Notes: generated by a model from the letters alone, not told the origin. Positions 9,045 to 18,177 are shown, counted from the first letter of the stretch. The stretch is 46,878 bases of DNA from Clostridiales bacterium (GCA_031264755.1 JAISDO010000017.1:1-46878), one strand, 5' to 3'. Numbers and translations are program-made.

Positions 9045-9073
9045 ATTATACAACAATGATTATTATTTGTCAA
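9045..9073 (-). promoter_or_regulatory. Consensus promoter of the PerR-like gene
   Basis: On the minus strand TTGACA (9073-9068), a 17-nt spacer and TATAAT (9050-9045), a full-consensus sigma-A promoter. Confidence 0.85.
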
Positions 9074-9246
9074 GCTAATTGAATTAGCGAGAAGTTGATC
9101 AAATAGTGTAACTATACTGATAAAAACAAACAAAACTCAACTCATGTTTGAGTATATACTTAGTCAATACTAGCCTTAGGTTGAGACTGACACTATTGAG
9201 ATGCCCGCAATATCTAGAGTGTTTTTGTGATGTATATAGTATATCA

Positions 9247-9267
9247 ATACTAAAGATACTTAGGTAT
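9247..9267. promoter_or_regulatory. PadR-type operator upstream of the ABC exporter
   Basis: A 21-bp site made of ATACTAA and GATACTTAGGTAT that agrees at 18 of 21 positions with the site at 43621-43641 in front of the padR-like gene. It ends 5 nt before the exporter -35 box. A looser relative (TATACTTAG) lies around 9155. Confidence 0.6.
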
Positions 9268-9271
9268 TTGT

Positions 9272-9301
9272 TTGGTATTTGTGGCTATTGTGTGTTATAA
9301 T
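9272..9301 (+). promoter_or_regulatory. Promoter of the ABC exporter, leaderless type
   Basis: TTGGTA at 9272-9277, an 18-nt spacer and TATAAT at 9296-9301. The ATG at 9308 follows after exactly 6 nt, so the predicted transcription start is the A of the start codon. Confidence 0.7.
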
Positions 9302-9307
9302 TGTTGC

Positions 9308-10054
9308 ATGATAGATATCAAGCTTGGCAATCATAGTAGTGCTATTGTGGTACAAAATATTACCAAAGAATATGGTAATAGGCGTCAGTTGGTTAGGGTG
9401 TTGCATGGTATAAGTTTTGAATTTGCCAAAGCCAAGATGACTGCTGTTATGGGACCCTCAGGTAGTGGCAAAAGTACTCTTTTGCATTGTGTGGCAGGAC
9501 TTGACCGACCTACTACCGGCACAGTGACAATAGGCAACACAGACATAACTCAACTCAAGACCAAAGAATTGGATGCGTTGAGACGAGATAGGATTGGATT
9601 TATATTTCAGGTGTACAACCTTATGCCTATGTTGACAGTGTATGAGAATGTAGTATTGCCACTTCAGCTCTCCAAGAAGTCAATTGACAAAGATACTGTA
9701 TTGCCAATATTGCATCAAGTTGGACTGGCTGATCATATCAGAAAGTATCCATCTCAATTGTCGGGTGGGCAACAACAGAGAGTCGCTATTGCGAGGACTC
9801 TCGTTGCTAGACCGGATGTGTTGTTTGCTGACGAACCTACGGGGGCATTGGATACTCACACAGGTCAATCTATATTGGAACTGTTGCGAAGCACAGTAGA
9901 CAAAGATGGTCAGACTGTCATTATGGTTACGCATGATCCACGTGCAGCATGCTTTGCTGATCAGGTTGTCTTCTTGGTAGATGGCAAAATATACGATACT
10001 CTATGCAACCCTACATTGGAGCGTGTCACAGCAGAGATTGCTAATTGGCATTAA
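9308..10054 (+). CDS. ABC exporter ATPase (MacB/LolD/BceA type)
   Basis: The nucleotide-binding subunit of a type VII ABC system. It shows Walker A GPSGSGKS, Q loop FIFQVYNLMPMLTVYENV, signature LSGGQQQRVAIARTL, Walker B VLFADEPTGALD and the H-loop MVTHDP. FADEPTGALD is characteristic of the MacB/BceA group. The start is put at 9308 rather than an earlier in-frame GTG at 9272, because the upstream codons overlap the promoter. There is no Shine-Dalgarno. The permease gene begins about 60 nt downstream, so the two form an operon. The operator upstream matches that of the padR-like operon. Likely role: mechanotransmission or export of peptides or lipids at the envelope; substrate unknown. Confidence 0.9.
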   Translation: MIDIKLGNHSSAIVVQNITKEYGNRRQLVRVLHGISFEFAKAKMTAVMGPSGSGKSTLLHCVAGLDRPTTGTVTIGNTDITQLKTKELDALRRDRIGFIFQVYNLMPMLTVYENVVLPLQLSKKSIDKDTVLPILHQVGLADHIRKYPSQLSGGQQQRVAIARTLVARPDVLFADEPTGALDTHTGQSILELLRSTVDKDGQTVIMVTHDPRAACFADQVVFLVDGKIYDTLCNPTLERVTAEIANWH

Positions 10055-10115
10055 GTGTAGATTGCATGTATGAGTATTGATTGTTGTTGTGTACAGTGAT
10101 TGGGATTGGATTGAG

Positions 10116-11477
10116 ATGACATTGAGACAAAATTTGAGATTGGTCGTATATAGGTGGATACTGTTTGTTGGAGCTTTGGTGACTATGATATTGGGGGCAG
10201 CATTGCTCACTGTGTCTGGACAGGGTCTAGCATCATCAATTGTAGCGACTATAGAGGATGAGACAGCAACCGCCTTGATATCTGTCATGGGTGTGTTTAT
10301 AGCTATTGTAGTCTTGTTATCCGTGGGTATTATAGCTGGTAGTTTTGGTTTTTGTGTGGCACTTAGACGCAAAGAACTTGCACTCTATCGTATGATAGGA
10401 GCAAGTGGCAAGCGTCTCAAAAATATGCTGATTGGTGAGTCTGTGGTACTTGCTGTGTTGGGTTCCTTAGTAGGTGTGATAGTTGGAGCAGGGTTGACTG
10501 GATTGTTTTTGGATATTATCAACGATATTGAGATAGTCCCCAACTCGCTTGTAGATCCCAATGTGTGGTTTGTGTTGCCGTCGGCATTTGTTTGTAGCAT
10601 ATTGATAGCAGTGTGGGGTGCGTCTATTGCCGGTCGTAGAGCTACCAAAATCTCTCCAATAGAAGCGTTGCAAGATGCCAATCTAGACATCAAACTTGTG
10701 AGCAAGCAACGTGTGATTTGGGGTATTGTTATGGTGTTGTCTAGCATAACATTGTTTGTATTGGGGGATGCAATTAGGTTTGAGGGCGAAGAAGTAGCTA
10801 TATATGTGTCATTTGTGATGTTTGGCGGTGTGTTTGCTGTCATTGCACTTGTTTGCTTTGCACCATTGTATCTCCCGATATTGGCTAGTTGGGTGTCTTG
10901 TGTTGGTAGCGTTGTGACAAGTGGTAGGATGGCATCTAGGAGTATACGACTGTCCGCACGACGCACAAGTGGACTTGCGTCTTTTGTCATGTTGAGCATT
11001 GCTCTAGTTGCAGTAATGGCAATAGTGATGAATGGTCTATCAGTATCGCCCGACATGTCGCCCGAAGATATAGCCCAAAACATAGTCATACTCAATGCAC
11101 TCATTGTCCCTATTGGGATATTTGCTGTACTGAGTATTGTCAACACTCTGGTTATGGCATTCTCGGTACGGCAAGAAGAGTTTGTTAAGATGCGACTTTT
11201 GGGATTTGGCAAAGGGCAAATTGTGACTATAGCAATATTGGAGAGTATCTTTACAATACTGGTTGGCGTAGTATTGGGTATTGCAATAGCCTTGTTGACA
11301 GACCTAATCAACCAAAACATACTCAATGGATACTATCCAGGCTTGGGCACATTGAATACTCCTTGGGCAATACTTGGCACTTTGTCAGCCTTGTACTTGG
11401 GAGTGTCTGTCGTGGTGAGTGTAGTAGCAGTCTTCATAACTTGTCGCAAAGCTACAGTATTGACAGTTAGGGATTAG
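10116..11477 (+). CDS. FtsX-like ABC permease
   Basis: The membrane partner of the preceding ATPase, 453 residues with about ten predicted membrane segments. Two FtsX-type halves are visible. The first includes LRRKELALYRMIGASGKRLKNMLIGESVVLAVLG, the typical cytoplasmic coupling segment; the second includes VRQEEFVKMRLLGFGKGQIVTIAILES. The RMIGAS and RLLGFG elements are the usual coupling helices of this class. The ATG at 10116 (MTLRQNLRL) is preferred to an earlier TTG at 10077 because the protein then begins with the usual short basic helix. The large extracellular domain of MacB is absent, so it is closer to YxdM/FtsX-like permeases. Confidence 0.88.
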   Translation: MTLRQNLRLVVYRWILFVGALVTMILGAALLTVSGQGLASSIVATIEDETATALISVMGVFIAIVVLLSVGIIAGSFGFCVALRRKELALYRMIGASGKRLKNMLIGESVVLAVLGSLVGVIVGAGLTGLFLDIINDIEIVPNSLVDPNVWFVLPSAFVCSILIAVWGASIAGRRATKISPIEALQDANLDIKLVSKQRVIWGIVMVLSSITLFVLGDAIRFEGEEVAIYVSFVMFGGVFAVIALVCFAPLYLPILASWVSCVGSVVTSGRMASRSIRLSARRTSGLASFVMLSIALVAVMAIVMNGLSVSPDMSPEDIAQNIVILNALIVPIGIFAVLSIVNTLVMAFSVRQEEFVKMRLLGFGKGQIVTIAILESIFTILVGVVLGIAIALLTDLINQNILNGYYPGLGTLNTPWAILGTLSALYLGVSVVVSVVAVFITCRKATVLTVRD

Positions 11478-11586
11478 TATGCTAATGCATATAGACATAC
11501 TTAGGGCGTTGTTGGCTTGCCAAACTGGCATTTGGTATTGCCAAACAACTATACACATTTATTGATGGGAGGATAGATAGAGAGCT

Positions 11587-12264
11587 ATGTTTAGACAATG
11601 CAAAGATAATCGCTGGATTTTTAGATGGGTGTTGTTGTATCCTACGGTTGGCTTTTACATACTTTTATATTTGCTAAGCGATTGGATAACTATCAAGTCA
11701 CAATCAAATGATGTTTTGGCAAGTATTGTCGTAGGCAATTTTGCTTGCAACATAACTGCGGTATCTATCTTTGTAGCTCTAGATCTTGAGAAATCTAAAG
11801 CTTTGTTGACGGCAGAGAGCAAGCTGTGGTTTGTTGATGCAATATGTATAGCTTTGTGTGACTTGCTTTTTTGTTTGGTATTTCTCAACAATAGCAAGTC
11901 GTCGCTAATTTTTGTTGTTATATTGAGTTGTTATCATACATATATAGTTTTTCATTATTATTTATGGGAGCGATTTAATCGCAACAAAAAAAATGCATGC
12001 GAGAAAAATAGTGTACAAACTAATGCACAACATAAATTTGTAATTAGTAATGATAAGAAAAAACCATATACAAAGACAATAGTAGATACAATAATGATTT
12101 TAGGTCCCGTTTTGTATTTTTTGTTTGTTGACCAATTGACTATTGTTGACAATGCATCCGTGTGGAAGTTGTGTGGCTTTGTTGCCATATTTTCTGCAAA
12201 TATAGTATTGCTTATCATAGTCAAAGAAAAGTTTTTGGAAGACGAAATGTTTGAATACAAATGA
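11587..12264 (+). CDS. Unknown multi-pass membrane protein
   Basis: 225 residues with about six hydrophobic segments (LLYPTVGFYILLYLLSDW, VVGNFACNITAVSIFVAL, LWFVDAICIALCDLLFCLVFL, LIFVVILSCYHTYIVFHYYLW, TIMILGPVLYFLFV, LCGFVAIFSANIVLLIIV). A charged Lys/Asn-rich cytoplasmic loop occupies the middle (residues ~130-165). I recognise no family. GGGAGG lies 14 nt and GAGAG 3 nt before the ATG. Codon use is more A/T-biased than in the exporter before it, suggesting an accessory gene. It stands alone. Confidence 0.7.
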   Translation: MFRQCKDNRWIFRWVLLYPTVGFYILLYLLSDWITIKSQSNDVLASIVVGNFACNITAVSIFVALDLEKSKALLTAESKLWFVDAICIALCDLLFCLVFLNNSKSSLIFVVILSCYHTYIVFHYYLWERFNRNKKNACEKNSVQTNAQHKFVISNDKKKPYTKTIVDTIMILGPVLYFLFVDQLTIVDNASVWKLCGFVAIFSANIVLLIIVKEKFLEDEMFEYK

Positions 12265-12386
12265 GTTTGGTTGTAATGTAGCAATGGTGCTGTGCAACCA
12301 AGAGCTTGTCTTGAATGTAAATATTCAATCTAAAAACACAACAAGCCCAAAGCATAGTGGTAATGATGAAATCTACGACTATCTTT

Positions 12387-12415
12387 GATCAAATATTGTA
12401 ATGCAATATTTGGTC
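12387..12415. other. Hairpin in the gap before a small membrane ORF
   Basis: GATCAAATATTG at 12387 pairs with CAATATTTGGTC at 12404 (one G-U) across a 5-nt loop. It could be a terminator lacking a U run or an operator. Confidence 0.4.
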
Positions 12416-12470
12416 GCAGATCATGCAATTTTGTTGATGTGTAAATACAATTAGTTTACACATAATAGTA

Positions 12471-12746
12471 TTGTATCAAATTGACGGAGGTGCAATATAT
12501 TTGATTGCTAGACATCCTCATGCTTTAGCGTGCTTTTTGTTGTTGTTGATTTTTTTTGAAACTGGGTTCTTGGGTAGTTTTATTATCAATGTGGCGGGGC
12601 TCAATCCACCAGGTTGGAAGTCAAGGACTAAGGCAATTTTTTTCTTAGGGATAATTACTTTTGGTATATATCCAATTGTTGTCACAATATGTCAGTTCAC
12701 ATTTGATGGCAACAAGGCTACCAATATTGGTTACTACAGGGTCTAA
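12471..12746 (+). CDS. Possible small two-pass membrane protein
   Basis: 91 residues with two strongly hydrophobic helices (ALACFLLLLIFFETGFLGSFIINVAGL and AIFFLGIITFGIYPIVVTICQF) separated by a basic turn NPPGWKSRTK. That architecture makes it more believable than a random frame. The start is a TTG with no Shine-Dalgarno, so start and reality are both uncertain. No family is recognised. Confidence 0.4.
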   Translation: MYQIDGGAIYLIARHPHALACFLLLLIFFETGFLGSFIINVAGLNPPGWKSRTKAIFFLGIITFGIYPIVVTICQFTFDGNKATNIGYYRV

Positions 12747-12926
12747 TAAATTCAACATATACCACCGAGTCTTCTACAATAGGTCGTCGGTTGTCTTAAT
12801 TGTGTTGAATGATTGTGGATACCAACAATACAGCCCACCAACAAGCTACACTACACCACTTGGTAGGGTTGTATTGTTGACTGTGCATAATTGGGTATCC
12901 ATACTACAAAGTACATACACATACAA

Positions 12927-12956
12927 GTGACAAAAAGCCCCAATGTGTGGTATAAT
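12927..12956 (+). promoter_or_regulatory. Promoter of rlmB, leaderless type
   Basis: GTGACA at 12927-12932, an 18-nt spacer and TATAAT at 12951-12956. The ATG at 12963 follows after exactly 6 nt. Confidence 0.7.
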
Positions 12957-12962
12957 ACTAGT

Positions 12963-13706
12963 ATGAAGATAGAGGGCAAGAATGCTGTATACGAAGCTAT
13001 CAACGCAGGTACTACTATAGATAGACTGATTGTGCAGAAAGGGTTGACGGATCACAGTAGTCAGAGAGTGATAGATGCTGCCAAGTCTAGAGCTATCAAG
13101 ATCTTCTTTAGAGATAAGGATCATCTAGATAGAGAGAGTGCGACAGGTAGACATCAAGGATTTGTTGCCGAAGTCACAGATTACAAGTATACAGACTTGG
13201 ATGATATGATAGCTAGGACCAAGGGCAAGCAGGACGCCTTGATAATATTGTTAGATGGGATAGAAGATCCTCACAATATGGGGAGTATCATTAGGGTAGC
13301 TGAGTGTGTAGGTGCAGATGGTGTGATTATACCCAAACATAGGACAGCTAGTGTCAATGAGACTGTAATCAAGGTGTCAGCGGGTGCGGCTAGCCATGTG
13401 CAAATAAGCAAGGTTACCAACATCAATGATTGTATCAAGACACTCAAAGATGCGGGATATTGGATATATGCGGCTGAGACAGGTGGTGCCAATGTATATC
13501 AGTCCAAATTGAACGGCAAGATAGCTCTTGTAGTGGGTGGTGAAGGCAATGGCGTCAAACAACTGACACGTAAGTTGTGCGATGACGTATTGACTATCCC
13601 AATGCGTGGACAACTCAACTCACTCAATGCTAGCGTAGCGTGTGGTATAGTTGCTTTTGAGATACTTAGACAAAACCAAGTATCTCCAATACCAAACCAA
13701 AACTGA
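12963..13706 (+). CDS. rlmB: 23S rRNA 2'-O-ribose methyltransferase RlmB (TrmH/SpoU family)
   Basis: An SPOUT-class methyltransferase that 2'-O-methylates a guanosine of 23S rRNA (Gm2251 in E. coli). The N-terminal substrate-binding part contains GKNAVYEAI and HQGFVAEV. The SPOUT part contains ILLDGIEDPHNMGSIIRVAECVGADGVI (motif 1), VVGGEGNGV (motif 2) and IPMRGQLNSLNASVACGI (motif 3), which form the trefoil knot and SAM site. The 247-residue length is normal. The ATG at 12963 starts exactly where family members start; the upstream frame covers the promoter. No Shine-Dalgarno is present, so a leaderless message is predicted. TrmH-type relatives with other RNA targets are the main alternative. 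Confidence 0.9.
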   Translation: MKIEGKNAVYEAINAGTTIDRLIVQKGLTDHSSQRVIDAAKSRAIKIFFRDKDHLDRESATGRHQGFVAEVTDYKYTDLDDMIARTKGKQDALIILLDGIEDPHNMGSIIRVAECVGADGVIIPKHRTASVNETVIKVSAGAASHVQISKVTNINDCIKTLKDAGYWIYAAETGGANVYQSKLNGKIALVVGGEGNGVKQLTRKLCDDVLTIPMRGQLNSLNASVACGIVAFEILRQNQVSPIPNQN

Positions 13707-13919
13707 TTTGAGTGCTACGTGCACTATAGCTATACGCTAAATACTACACTAAATTGCCTAATATGAGACCATATATCTAATCATTGGTAAGACATGTGTA
13801 TTGAGTTGTATGGCAAAATCAGATGTTGGTGTCGCCTATACAAAATACTGAATACTACTCAAATCATTGTTTTGCTAACCAATCTATTATTCTTAAAAAC
13901 ATTGTAGGAGAACTAATCA

Positions 13920-15449
13920 ATGAGCAAGAAGACAGTTGCACTTATAATACTAGACGGGGTAGGTATATCTAGCAACCCAGAGTACAATGCTGTAGCTATG
14001 CAAGGTATGCCCAATATCAACAAGCTGATCAAGACATATCCGCACACTACTATCAAGACTAGTGGTAGAGATGTGGGACTACCTAGTGGACAGATGGGCA
14101 ATAGTGAAGTTGGACATCTCAACATTGGTGCGGGTAGGGTAGTGTATCAAGACATAACAGCTATAGACAAGTCTATAGAAGATGGGGATTTTTACAACAA
14201 TTCGTGTTTCAAAGGTGCGGTAGCTAATTGTCAACAACACAAGAGTGCGTTGCATCTTGTAGGATTGCTTAGCAATGGTGGGGTACACAGCAGTATAGAG
14301 CACCTATATGCACTCTTGACTTTGGCCAAACGCAACGGATTGAACAATGTATATGTACATTGTATCACTGATGGACGTGATGTGCCACCTAAGTCTGCCC
14401 TTGAGTTTGTGGCGCAGTTGCAAGACAAGATAGATGTTATAGGCGTAGGCAAAATATCTACTGTTGTTGGTAGATATTACTACATGGATAGGGACAATAG
14501 ATGGGACCGTGTCAAGGTAGGTTATGATTGTGTAGTCAATGCTATGGGTGCCAAGTATGACAATGCTATACAGGGTATACAGCAAGCCTACAAAGATGGT
14601 TTGACTGATGAGTTCTTGCCTAGTATGATTGTAGGGGACTACAAAGGTGTAGCCAAAAACGACAGCATGATCTTCTTCAACTTTAGACCAGATAGAGCAA
14701 GAGAGATTAGTCGTGCTATACTTGACCCCGAATTCAAGGAGTTTGACAAGATTGGTGGGCACAAGTCCTTGTACTATGTAGGGTTTACCAAGTATGATAT
14801 CAAATATGACGCTCTGGGCATACACACAGCTTTTGCTCCTAAGTCACTCAAGAATACCTTAGGCGAATGGTTGTCTGCACATTCACGCTCTCAGGTACGT
14901 ATAGCAGAGACTGAAAAATACGCACATGTTACTTTCTTTTTCAATGGTGGGATAGAGGAGCCAAATGATGCCGAACAACGCATACTCGTTGCATCACCTA
15001 AAGTTGCGACATATGACTTGCAGCCGGAGATGTCAGCTAGAGAAGTCACAGACAAAGCTATCGCCGTCTTGCAAGAAGGGGTAGATGTGATGATACTAAA
15101 CTATGCCAATTGTGACATGGTGGGGCATACTGCCAACGTAGATGCTAGTATCAAGGCGGTGGAGACTGTAGACAACTTGTGCTATGAGCTAGTGCAAGAA
15201 GTACTCAAGGTTGGAGGGGTTGCACTAGTGACAGCGGATCATGGCAATATAGAGCAACTAGCTTATTCGGACGGTAGCCCTTGCACATCACATACTACCA
15301 ACGATGTACGCTTGTTGTTGGTTGGAGATAAATACAAAAAAACAAATTTGTCTATGGGTCGTCTAGCAGATATTGCACCAACTATGTTAGAGATACTACA
15401 ACTCCCCAAACCCGAAGAGATGGATGGTGTAAGCTTGATTGTCAAGTAA
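13920..15449 (+). CDS. gpmI: 2,3-bisphosphoglycerate-independent phosphoglycerate mutase
   Basis: A glycolytic enzyme interconverting 3- and 2-phosphoglycerate through a phosphoserine intermediate, using manganese. The 509-residue protein has LIILDGVGIS (metal aspartate), the catalytic serine in QMGNSEVGHLNIGAGR, CITDGRDVPP, and the C-terminal metal site ILNYANCDMVGHTAN and VTADHGNIEQL. AGGAGA lies 8 nt before the ATG. It is a single gene with no pgk, tpiA or eno beside it, followed by a 14-bp hairpin. Confidence 0.98.
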   Translation: MSKKTVALIILDGVGISSNPEYNAVAMQGMPNINKLIKTYPHTTIKTSGRDVGLPSGQMGNSEVGHLNIGAGRVVYQDITAIDKSIEDGDFYNNSCFKGAVANCQQHKSALHLVGLLSNGGVHSSIEHLYALLTLAKRNGLNNVYVHCITDGRDVPPKSALEFVAQLQDKIDVIGVGKISTVVGRYYYMDRDNRWDRVKVGYDCVVNAMGAKYDNAIQGIQQAYKDGLTDEFLPSMIVGDYKGVAKNDSMIFFNFRPDRAREISRAILDPEFKEFDKIGGHKSLYYVGFTKYDIKYDALGIHTAFAPKSLKNTLGEWLSAHSRSQVRIAETEKYAHVTFFFNGGIEEPNDAEQRILVASPKVATYDLQPEMSAREVTDKAIAVLQEGVDVMILNYANCDMVGHTANVDASIKAVETVDNLCYELVQEVLKVGGVALVTADHGNIEQLAYSDGSPCTSHTTNDVRLLLVGDKYKKTNLSMGRLADIAPTMLEILQLPKPEEMDGVSLIVK

Positions 15450-15492
15450 ATCCATGCAACCAAATGTGCAATTTGGTCAAAGAGTAGGTTGT

Positions 15493-15527
15493 ACAAGCTA
15501 TCTAAGAGATACACTTAGATAGCTTGT
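15493..15527 (+). terminator. Hairpin after gpmI
   Basis: A perfect 14-bp stem (15493-15506 with 15514-15527) with a 7-nt loop. No U run follows. Confidence 0.55.
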
Positions 15528-15802
15528 TGCGTAAGTGAGTATAGTGGTGCTTGGATGCAAGAGCAATATTGCAATCCAATGTTGCAAGCTTGAAGGTGTT
15601 CAATCTCAAGAACTTGTCTAGTCAAGCAACAATCAACAATATTTGACCCTCAAAAGAAACTCAAGTGTACAGCAACAACAAGTTTTGGCAAAGGTATAAT
15701 GTATTTTTTGAGATTATTCTTGTTCAAGTGATTGTTGACAAGGATTTTGGCTATTCAAATACATATTGTATAAGTTGACTCCTGTTGGTATTATTAGACC
15801 AA
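15528..15802. other. Non-coding gap with an orphan -10 box
   Basis: No gene is supported between the ends of gpmI (+) and the hydrolase (-). A TATAAT at 15695-15700 on the + strand has no good -35 and no downstream + strand gene. A 6-bp stem (15784-15789 with 15798-15803) lies at the 3' end of the minus-strand gene. Confidence 0.35.
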
Positions 15803-17089
15803 CTAATGAGCTAGTTTGTCCAAGTCACTGTAGCTAAATATTATCCAACCATTGGCAAGGTCATCTGCTAGTTGCAATTGGTTGACAATCTGTTGTGGGT
15901 TGTTCCAATTGGTGTCCGTGCCTATTTTGTATCCTGCTATACCTATATAGAGTTGTACATTGGTGTCCTTGCATACATCATGCCACCAATCCAGTAGTAT
16001 AGCATAGTCACTCCACTGTTGTCCTATATACCAATACAATTGTGGGGCTACATAGTCTATCCAACCGTTGAGGACCCATGTGCGACTATCACAATATATT
16101 TGATAATAACTCTCAAATCCACGAGTATTGCTCCCTAATGGATTGTGTTCTTGGTTGGACCATATCCCTGACGGCGATATACCAAATTTGATATTGGGAT
16201 TGATATTTTTGATTAGGTTGTTGGTCTTGTAGACAAGATTGTTGACACACGCTCGCCTGAAGTCATCTTTGTTGTGATATTCTTGCCCGTATTGAATGTA
16301 CTCGGCATCATCTTGAGATGTTATGCCTTCAGGATAAAAATAATCATCAAAGTGAATCCCATCTATAGCGTAGTTGTTGCACAACTCTTTGACTCCTGCC
16401 AATATAAAGTCTTGAGAATCGGAATGAGCAGGGTTGAGGTACAACTTGTTGTCCACATTCATTATTATATGTGGATATTGACTAATGGGGTGTTGCGTGG
16501 ATAGTGCTTGGTTGGTAGACAATCTATAAGGATTGACCCATGCGTGTAGAGCAATATTGTTGTTGTGACATTGTTGTATTATATACTCCAATGGATCAAA
16601 GTTGTCGTTAGGGGCTAGTCCCAATTGTCCAGTGAGATAGCTAGACCATGGATAAATAACTGACGGATACAATGCGTCACTACATGGTCTAACCTGAAAG
16701 AAGATTGCGTTGAGCGAATGTTGTATAGCGTTGGATACAATATTGTCTATCTGTGTGGATAGCTTGATACTGTCTGTTGTAGAACTGTAGGGGTAGTCTA
16801 TATTCCACACAGTAGATACCCAAGTACCTCTGATGCTTTGGGGTATTGGTGGTATATTTACATTAGGCAATTGATTGTCGGGCGGAAGAGTAGGCAATTC
16901 AACATTGGGCAAGCTACTATCGGGTGAGTTAGGCAAATCTACTTCGGGCAATTGATTGTTGGGTGGTGCAATTGGCTCTTCTACTTCGGGTTGGTTGAGG
17001 CTATTATTGTCTTTGGTATATGGAGTGTTGCTACAACCTGACAATATTAGGCATACAACTATCAATACTATTGCAATCTTTTTGTACAT
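15803..17089 (-). CDS. Lipoprotein glycoside hydrolase-like protein (GHL10/DUF187)
   Basis: A secreted, lipid-anchored protein of 428 residues. A signal peptide MYKKIAIVLIVVCLILSGC ends in a lipobox, with Cys at residue 19. A Pro/Asn-rich linker with LPxVxLP-like repeats (residues ~35-80) leads to a DUF187/GHL10 domain: RGTWVSTVWNIDYP, NAIFFQVRPCSDALYPS, HAWVNPYRL, GIHFDDYFYP, FGISPSGIW and DYVAPQLYWYIG. The family has a TIM-barrel fold and probably cleaves cell-wall or other glycans. The start is set at the signal peptide; codons further upstream are not needed. TATACT (17101-17096) ends exactly 6 nt before the ATG with no Shine-Dalgarno. It is divergent from the NERD gene. Confidence 0.88.
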   Translation of the reverse strand: MYKKIAIVLIVVCLILSGCSNTPYTKDNNSLNQPEVEEPIAPPNNQLPEVDLPNSPDSSLPNVELPTLPPDNQLPNVNIPPIPQSIRGTWVSTVWNIDYPYSSTTDSIKLSTQIDNIVSNAIQHSLNAIFFQVRPCSDALYPSVIYPWSSYLTGQLGLAPNDNFDPLEYIIQQCHNNNIALHAWVNPYRLSTNQALSTQHPISQYPHIIMNVDNKLYLNPAHSDSQDFILAGVKELCNNYAIDGIHFDDYFYPEGITSQDDAEYIQYGQEYHNKDDFRRACVNNLVYKTNNLIKNINPNIKFGISPSGIWSNQEHNPLGSNTRGFESYYQIYCDSRTWVLNGWIDYVAPQLYWYIGQQWSDYAILLDWWHDVCKDTNVQLYIGIAGYKIGTDTNWNNPQQIVNQLQLADDLANGWIIFSYSDLDKLAH

Positions 17090-17095
17090 AAGCTT

Positions 17096-17101
17096 AGTAT
17101 A
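17096..17101 (-). promoter_or_regulatory. -10 box of the lipoprotein gene, leaderless type
   Basis: TATACT on the minus strand, 6 nt before the ATG at 17089. No clear -35 box is seen. Confidence 0.5.
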
Positions 17102-17180
17102 ATAGCTTGCGTGCAAAAGTATACGAGTTGCTACAATACCTAGTGATATGTTGTGATGTAATTGAAAGTGTGCCAAAATT

Positions 17181-17939
17181 ATGGAATTTGTTGGATTAGT
17201 GATTCTGTCAGTTTTTGTTGGGTTGGTTGTCATAGTTGCGTTTGCAATCGATAGGCAATCCAAACACGACCATAGGACAAAAGGTGAGCAGGGCGAAGCA
17301 CATGTTGACCAATTTTTGCGACAGGTGCCACAATCAGTAGTTGTCAGCGATATTATACTTGTAGATGACAAGACGGGTAGGTCTAGCCAAATAGACCATG
17401 TTGTGATACGTCCTAATGGGGTCTTTGTGATAGAGACCAAAAACTATGCAGGGTCTATATATGGCGATGACAACCAAAGACAATGGACACAAGTATTGGC
17501 ATATGGACAGACCAAAAACAAGATGTACAATCCAGTCAAACAAAACAGTACACACATATGGTTTTTGGGGCGACTGCTTAGACAACACAATATCTACATC
17601 AATGTAGTTGTCTTCCTGAGAGCTGAGTTGCATGTGTCCTCTAGCAATTGGGTGTGTAGCAATGTGCATCAATTGTCCAATGTGTTGCAGAGTGACACAG
17701 GCATAACCCTAACGCAGCACAATATAGACAACATAGTTGCCAAATTGACAGATATCAAAAGCAATCCTCAAATATCCAAACAAGAGCACATAATCAATAT
17801 ACACAACACTCAAGCTGATATAGCCAACAATATCTGTCCAAGATGTGCCCAACCTTTGAGATTGAGAGAGGGCAAGTTTGGACAGTTTTATGGCTGTAGT
17901 GGATATCCAAAGTGTAGATTTGTCAAAGATGTAGATTAG
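17181..17939 (+). CDS. Membrane-anchored NERD-domain protein with topoisomerase-type zinc finger
   Basis: 252 residues. One N-terminal membrane helix (GLVILSVFVGLVVIVAFAI) is followed by a NERD nuclease-related domain: KGEQGEAHVDQFL, SSQIDHVVIRPNGVFVIETKNYAG, then QWTQ and NPVKQN, with the D-ExK-like core D...ETK. The C-terminus is a zf-C4_Topoisom zinc finger CPRCAQPLRLREGKFGQFYGCSGYPKC. NERD proteins are predicted to process DNA or RNA; the zinc finger suggests nucleic-acid binding. No Shine-Dalgarno is seen before the ATG. A strong 14-bp hairpin follows the stop. Confidence 0.88.
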   Translation: MEFVGLVILSVFVGLVVIVAFAIDRQSKHDHRTKGEQGEAHVDQFLRQVPQSVVVSDIILVDDKTGRSSQIDHVVIRPNGVFVIETKNYAGSIYGDDNQRQWTQVLAYGQTKNKMYNPVKQNSTHIWFLGRLLRQHNIYINVVVFLRAELHVSSSNWVCSNVHQLSNVLQSDTGITLTQHNIDNIVAKLTDIKSNPQISKQEHIINIHNTQADIANNICPRCAQPLRLREGKFGQFYGCSGYPKCRFVKDVD

Positions 17940-17947
17940 ATAATACA

Positions 17948-17984
17948 ACGCCCCACCACACCAATTGGTTGTGTGGTGGGGCGT
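17948..17984 (+). terminator. GC-rich hairpin after the NERD gene
   Basis: A perfect 14-bp stem (17948-17961 with 17971-17984) with a 9-nt loop. The U run is poor, but the stem is the most GC-rich in the window. Confidence 0.65.
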
Positions 17985-18088
17985 ACTCTATTGTGTGCCC
18001 AAATATACTAGACCAAAATTGTTTGATCTCACAACCTTAATACGGTCAATATAGCTCTTCCCAAATATAGTATACCAAAGATATTGAT

Positions 18089-18121
18089 ACAATTCTTGAT
18101 TTTTGTATGTAGTATACTACA
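18089..18121 (+). repeat. 33-bp control repeat, copy 1
   Basis: Identical over 33 bp to 18701-18733. It contains TTGATT and the 12-bp palindrome GTAGTATACTAC, in which TATACT could be a -10. It lies 57 nt before the HNH gene. A perfect 10-bp inverted repeat (18122-18131 with 18135-18144) follows at once. Confidence 0.75.
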
Positions 18122-18177
18122 TAGGTTGACGTACCGTCAACCTACAAGATTACTTGATATATTAGGAGAAATTAATA

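Noticed and set aside
10385..11326. A 313-codon open frame on the minus strand inside the FtsX-like permease gene
   Set aside because: It is antisense to a clear membrane protein; its Thr/Asn/Pro-rich composition comes from reading hydrophobic codons backwards, and it has no ribosome-binding site or domain.
15695..15700. TATAAT on the + strand between convergent genes, possible small RNA promoter
   Set aside because: No -35 box, no clear structured transcript downstream; probably chance in AT-rich DNA.
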